A stretch of DNA of 9,231 nucleotides from Verrucomicrobiia bacterium (GTDB lineage: Bacteria > Verrucomicrobiota > Verrucomicrobiia > Limisphaerales > DTLC01), in NCBI GenBank assembly GCA_025061935.1, contig JANWZY010000109.1, positions 1-9,231 of the forward strand, given 5' to 3'. Below the pieces are notes generated by a model. That model saw only the letters and a list, made by a program, of their open reading frames with translations. It made no database searches and was not told the origin of the DNA. The position numbers and the translations under genes were made by a program. Position 1 is the first letter of the stretch. Every line of letters starts with the position of its first letter. Shown in pieces: positions 6,736 through 9,231 of this stretch.

Positions 6736-6782
6736 ACCACGCGCAAGACGGCCTTCGCGGTCAAGCATGTCTTGCGCGTGGT
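6736..6782. terminator. 14-bp perfect inverted repeat after bamA
   Basis: ACCACGCGCAAGAC (6736-6749) is repeated exactly in inverted form at 6769-6782, around a 19-base loop. It begins directly after the bamA stop codon and lies between convergent genes, so it probably ends or stabilises the bamA transcript, and perhaps the opposite one. No T-run follows on either strand, so a classical intrinsic terminator is not established. Confidence 0.5.
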
Positions 6783-6794
6783 CGAAACTAACTC

Positions 6795-6815
6795 TGCGCA
6801 GGCCACGCCTGCGCA
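6795..6815. terminator. 9-bp perfect hairpin between convergent genes
   Basis: TGCGCAGGC (6795-6803), loop CAC, and GCCTGCGCA (6807-6815) form a tight, GC-rich hairpin. It lies 25 bases beyond the stop of the minus-strand RRM gene and 13 bases beyond the inverted repeat that follows bamA. It probably serves the RRM transcript or both. It lacks an adjacent T-run on either strand. Confidence 0.45.
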
Positions 6816-6840
6816 CAGCGCATTGTACTAGTGGTGGTGG

Positions 6841-7152
6841 CTACTCGCCGCGTCTGCCGCGCCCGCCCCAATTGCGACGTGGGCGCGCATCCGAGCGCTC
6901 GGCGCGCGGCCGAGCGATGTTGACCGTCAAGTTACGGCCTTGGAACTCCTTGTTGTTAAGTTGTGCCACTGCGCGCGCCGCGTCCTCAGCGGACGCAAAC
7001 TCGACGAACGCGAATCCGCGCGATCTGCCCGTCGCCCGGTCCAACATCAGGTCCACCGACGTAACCATACCGACCTGCGAAAAGTAATCGTGCAGGTCGT
7101 TCTCGCATGCTGTGTAGGGTAAGTTCCCTACGTATAACCGTGTCTCGTTCAT
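6841..7152 (-). CDS. RRM-type RNA-binding protein
   Basis: A 103-residue protein with a single RNA recognition motif, like the small glycine-rich Rbp proteins of cyanobacteria and other bacteria. RNP2 LYVGNL is at residues 6-11 and RNP1 RGFAFVEF at 45-52. These put aromatic residues on the sheet surface that binds single-stranded RNA. The helix and loop segments between are canonical. A basic tail from about residue 80 ends in GGRGRRGE, an RGG-like low-complexity tail that usually adds non-specific RNA binding. I chose ATG 7152 because RRMs begin about there. The frame is open to 7218, but the extra 22 residues are Cys/Arg-rich and unlike the family. No clear Shine-Dalgarno is seen. The gene stands alone behind a 351-base structured leader region. 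Bacterial members are often cold-induced; that is family knowledge, not visible here. The RNA target is unknown. Confidence 0.93.
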   Translation of the reverse strand: MNETRLYVGNLPYTACENDLHDYFSQVGMVTSVDLMLDRATGRSRGFAFVEFASAEDAARAVAQLNNKEFQGRNLTVNIARPRAERSDARPRRNWGGRGRRGE

Positions 7153-7247
7153 ACTGCTAACTGTTCGCCGACTACGCCCGGGGAAAGGAACGCTGCACAC
7201 GCAGCAATTCACCTGCAAAGTGACGATCTTTCGAGCACTTACTGGCA

Positions 7248-7295
7248 GGCTGTCTTGACTGACACAAACACCAGTGGTTCATCAAGCGAACAGCC
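7248..7295 (-). other. Long imperfect stem-loop, possible leader element or small RNA
   Basis: GGCTGT (7248-7253) pairs with ACAGCC (7290-7295), and the adjoining CTTGA (7254-7258) pairs with TCAAG (7282-7286). This makes 11 bp with a 3-base bulge on one side (7287-7289). The 23-base loop contains ACC/GGT (7270-7272 and 7276-7278), which could form an inner stem. It lies about 95 bases upstream of the RRM start and would be in its leader if transcription starts further back. It matches no riboswitch that I recognise. Confidence 0.35.
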
Positions 7296-7480
7296 AAAGT
7301 TTCAGCCTTTTCAGGCCTAAAGTCAAGCGGCAATCCGTCGTAGTTGCAAAACGGTTCCACAGACCGCCGGCCCGTGCTACGCCGCTGACTCCGCGAGCGC
7401 CAAGCGCGACTGCCTGGTCGCACAGTTTCGATGCCGATGCCGGATCAGTATGGCTGTCGGTCCCTGCCTACACGACTCAA

Positions 7481-7494
7481 CGCTGCAGACAGCG
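7481..7494 (-). terminator. Weak hairpin after the 89-residue gene
   Basis: CGCTG (7481-7485) and CAGCG (7490-7494) form a perfect 5-bp stem with a 4-base loop, 9 bases beyond the minus-strand stop at 7504-7506. There is no T-run. It could mark the end of the pncA-arsC-ispF transcript, but the evidence is slight. Confidence 0.2.
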
Positions 7495-7503
7495 CACCGG
7501 CAC

Positions 7504-7773
7504 TCAAACAACTGCATCAGGGAAGCGTTCAATAATTGTGCGGCGTATGCGCTCGATCTCTTGTGGTTCGAACAGCCGACGCGTGACCCGGCGCTGAACC
7601 GCGTCCAGTAGCTTCAGCCAGTCCTCAAGCGGGGGTTCAGCCTGCTCGATCCATCGCTCGTACCGGCGCGACCGCACGAAAAACCGCCATTCCCCGCCGA
7701 CACGCCGCGCATATACCTGCACTCTTTCGCCCTCGGCTGTCACACGGCGCCAACCTATCTCGCCCTTCGGCAT
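7504..7773 (-). CDS. Conserved-looking small protein of unknown function
   Basis: An 89-residue soluble protein with no signal peptide, membrane segment or Cys, and no domain I can name. It opens with MPKGEIGWRRV and has a basic, aromatic middle (GEWRFFVRSRRYERW). It continues with PPLEDWLKLLDAVQRRVTRRL, predicted helical and amphipathic, and ends in a charged helix. The high Arg, Trp and Glu content and compact layout suggest a folded small protein that may bind nucleic acid or a partner; that is a guess. ATG 7773 is chosen because GGGGAC lies a few bases upstream and the opening looks orderly. The frame is open back to 7917, but that part overlaps the 3' end of ispF. It begins 25 bases after the ispF stop, so it is probably co-transcribed with ispF. 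It reminds me of hypothetical proteins from Verrucomicrobiota, which I cannot confirm here. Confidence 0.75.
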   Translation of the reverse strand: MPKGEIGWRRVTAEGERVQVYARRVGGEWRFFVRSRRYERWIEQAEPPLEDWLKLLDAVQRRVTRRLFEPQEIERIRRTIIERFPDAVV

Positions 7774-7798
7774 AACCAGTCCCCAAGCAAAGTTGCAA

Positions 7799-8278
7799 TT
7801 ACTCTGGCAGGTCAACACTCGCGACTGCAATTGCTGCAATACCTTCCTGCCGGCCAACGAATCCGAGGCGCTCGTTTGTTGTGGCTTTGATCCCCACGCA
7901 ATCGGATCTAATGCCAAGCGCAGTAGCCACGTTGGCTCTCATTGCCGCGATGTGCGGTGCAAGTCTTGGCGCCTCAGCCAGCACCGTCGCGTCAATATTG
8001 ACGATGCGTCCGCCGCGCGCGGCCGCGCGCCGCGCGGCTTCTTCAAGGAAAACCCGGCTTGGCGCGTTTTTCCAGCGCGGGTCTGTGTTCGGAAACAGTT
8101 GGCCAATGTCCGGCTCGCCAAGCGCGCCAAGCACAGCGTCGCAAACCGCATGCATCAACACGTCGGCGTCCGAGTGCCCCTCAAGCCCGGCTGCGTGCGG
8201 TATCTCGACACCGCCAAGGATGAGTTTGCGGCCTTGCGCGAGCCGATGCACGTCGTAGCCTATTCCGACGCGAATCAT
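7799..8278 (-). CDS. ispF: 2-C-methyl-D-erythritol 2,4-cyclodiphosphate synthase IspF
   Basis: IspF converts 4-diphosphocytidyl-methylerythritol 2-phosphate to the cyclic diphosphate with loss of CMP. This is a middle step of the non-mevalonate (MEP) isoprenoid pathway, carried out by a zinc-containing homotrimer in the cytoplasm. The protein has 159 residues, the normal length. GIGYDVHRL at 5-13 supplies metal ligands D9 and H11. HSDADVLMHA at 35-44 supplies H43. DIGQLFPNTDPRWKN is the usual flexible substrate loop. AEAPRLAPH and the C-terminal KATTNERLGFVGRQEGIAA, which holds the CMP pocket, complete the signature. ATG 8278 gives the classic MIRVGIGYD start. The frame is open for 12 more codons to a TTG, which is not needed. 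It lies 42 bases after arsC and 25 before the 89-residue gene, in a four-gene minus-strand run. IspD is not in the window. Confidence 0.97.
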   Translation of the reverse strand: MIRVGIGYDVHRLAQGRKLILGGVEIPHAAGLEGHSDADVLMHAVCDAVLGALGEPDIGQLFPNTDPRWKNAPSRVFLEEAARRAAARGGRIVNIDATVLAEAPRLAPHIAAMRANVATALGIRSDCVGIKATTNERLGFVGRQEGIAAIAVASVDLPE

Positions 8279-8320
8279 GCGCGCAGTGTACGTGCCCGGC
8301 CCGGTCCAAACCAAGCAGTT

Positions 8321-8773
8321 TCAACCCCAAAAACGGGCCCCGTCCCGCAATCCGGCTGCGTACGCCTCGAAGACGCGCCGAATCTCGTCGCGCACGCGCC
8401 TGAACACGGCTAACACTTCGGCTTCGCTCCCGGCGGCTTTTGCCGGGTCGTCAAAGGGCCAGTGGTATCGGTTCACCTGGCCCGGGAAGACCGGGCAGGC
8501 CGCATCCGCCTCACCGCATACGGTAATCACGGTATGAACGGGCCTGCCCAAAAACTCGTTCATGTGCTTCGAGCGATGCGTAGAAATGTCCATTCCGACC
8601 TCGGCCATGACCTTTACGGCTGCCGGGTGCACGTAACCTGTCGGAGCCGAGCCAGCGCTATGGACTTCGACCAAATCGCCGGCCGCAGTGCGCAGGAACG
8701 CCTCGGCCATCTGGCTCCGACACGAATTGCCGGTGCACAAGATCAAAATCACGGGTTTACTATCGTATCTCAT
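8321..8773 (-). CDS. arsC: Arsenate reductase, thioredoxin-coupled ArsC type
   Basis: A low-molecular-weight tyrosine-phosphatase-fold protein of 150 residues that reduces arsenate to arsenite. The phosphatase loop CTGNSCRS (CX5R) gives nucleophile C13, plus C18 and R19. The pair C86 and C93, in VCGEADAAC, matches the Cys82-Cys89 redox couple of Staphylococcus ArsC, seven residues apart. WPFDDP at 105-110 carries the acid Asp. With all three redox cysteines present, this should be the thioredoxin-dependent reductase rather than a plain phosphatase. ATG 8773 is chosen; a TTG at 8782 would add three residues. No strong ribosome binding site is visible. It lies 57 bases after pncA and 42 before ispF. 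No arsR, arsB or acr3 gene is next to it here, so it is separate from a typical ars operon, as far as the window shows. Confidence 0.93.
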   Translation of the reverse strand: MRYDSKPVILILCTGNSCRSQMAEAFLRTAAGDLVEVHSAGSAPTGYVHPAAVKVMAEVGMDISTHRSKHMNEFLGRPVHTVITVCGEADAACPVFPGQVNRYHWPFDDPAKAAGSEAEVLAVFRRVRDEIRRVFEAYAAGLRDGARFWG

Positions 8774-8830
8774 GGTCAGCAAACTTGAGCATTCATTGGT
8801 GCACGGACGCGAAACTAGCCATCAAGCGGA

Positions 8831-9231
8831 TTATCTACGCACAAACAGTTTATCGCTCGGCTCGATTCGGATGTCGCGCTTGCGCAAGTCGTCTGCGATC
8901 CGGGCGAAGTCCGCCGCCGAGATTGCGCGCGTCGCGTCTTCAATGATCACGGTTCGGAACCCCAGCTCGGCCGCGTCGCGCGCAGTGTATGCCACGCAAT
9001 AATCCGCGGCCAGCCCGACCACGTGCACTTCTGCCACCCCCATGCCGCGGAGCCAATCGCCCAGGCCGGTCTTGTGCCGGCGGCCGTTATCGAAAAAGCC
9101 CGAGTAACTGTCCACGCGCGGGTCCATTCCTTTCCTGAAAATTGCCGTTGCCCGTGAGGTATCGAGGTGGTCTGAAAAATCCGCCCCGGGCGTGTTCCAC
9201 ACGCAATGGTCCGGCCAGAGCACCTGCTGCA
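8831..9231 (-). CDS. pncA: Nicotinamidase PncA, N-terminus cut by the window edge
   Basis: The C-terminal 133 residues of a cysteine-hydrolase (isochorismatase-like) enzyme that converts nicotinamide to nicotinate for NAD salvage. WPDHCV near the visible start is the PncA metal-site motif, its His being a metal ligand. FRKGMDPRVDSYSGF carries the catalytic Lys. VVGLAADYCVAYTARDA carries the catalytic Cys. Together these favour nicotinamidase over other isochorismatase-fold hydrolases. The frame stays open through base 9231 (QQVLWPDH is continuous), so the start and the first catalytic Asp lie beyond the edge. A GTG at 9223 falls inside a conserved motif and is not the true start. A full protein would have roughly 200 residues. 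It heads the minus-strand run pncA-arsC-ispF. Confidence 0.92.
   Translation of the reverse strand, partial: QQVLWPDHCVWNTPGADFSDHLDTSRATAIFRKGMDPRVDSYSGFFDNGRRHKTGLGDWLRGMGVAEVHVVGLAADYCVAYTARDAAELGFRTVIIEDATRAISAADFARIADDLRKRDIRIEPSDKLFVRR

Larger units (their letters stand above)
7153..7503. other. Structured non-coding gap upstream of the RRM gene
   Basis: 351 bases between the RRM gene and the 89-residue gene, both on the minus strand. No convincing gene is seen. It holds several hairpins: GCTGC/GCAGC with loop ACAC (7192-7205), the long imperfect stem 7248-7295 listed separately, and CGCTG/CAGCG (7481-7494). A minus-strand frame (ATG 7282 to TAG 7172, 36 codons) crosses the long stem but resembles nothing I know. 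The segment probably contains the RRM promoter and leader, and possibly a small RNA. Confidence 0.4.

Noticed and set aside
7172..7282. 36-codon frame upstream of the RRM gene (minus strand)
   Set aside because: It has no ribosome binding site and no familiar sequence, and it runs through a stem-loop. A leader peptide is possible but unsupported.
7370..7440. tRNA-like string of short hairpins ending in a TTTCGAT stretch
   Set aside because: The flanking T-arm does not pair, and there is no acceptor stem or anticodon arm.

Overview
The window looks like chromosomal DNA of a GC-rich, didermic (Gram-negative type) bacterium. It encodes BamA, the core outer-membrane protein insertase, and IspF of the non-mevalonate isoprenoid pathway. 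My best guess is Verrucomicrobiota, perhaps a Limisphaerales/Pedosphaera-like lineage. I base this on the HemW variant with an insertion before its HNxNYW motif, the BamA with an enlarged fourth POTRA domain, and a small gene of unknown function whose sequence feels familiar from that phylum. This is inference from memory, not a database result.

Layout: (1) Bases 1-370 hold no credible gene. They carry seven short hairpin elements, six of one family and one of a second, each flanked by the tetranucleotide GTAG/CTAC. The first four alternate in orientation. This matches the architecture of REP/BIME repeats. (2) Bases 371-850 show no gene. (3) A plus-strand run follows: a cold-shock protein (997-1212), hemW (1319 on, with an apparent one-base frameshift near its 3' end), then dnaB (2757-4235) and bamA (4225-6735), which overlap by 11 bases and are probably co-transcribed. 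(4) A 105-base convergent intergenic region holds two strong perfect hairpins. (5) A minus-strand run follows; in transcription order it is pncA (cut by the right edge), arsC, ispF and an 89-residue protein of unknown function. These four are closely spaced and probably one operon. After a 351-base gap containing a long imperfect stem comes a small RRM RNA-binding protein.

The genes are mostly housekeeping: replication (DnaB), envelope biogenesis (BamA), heme trafficking (HemW), isoprenoid synthesis (IspF), NAD salvage (PncA), arsenate detoxification (ArsC) and RNA chaperoning (CspA-type and RRM-type proteins). I see no prophage, transposase, CRISPR array, tRNA or rRNA. The least ordinary features are the REP-like array with compensatory stem changes, the hemW frameshift, and the structured non-coding segments around the RRM gene.
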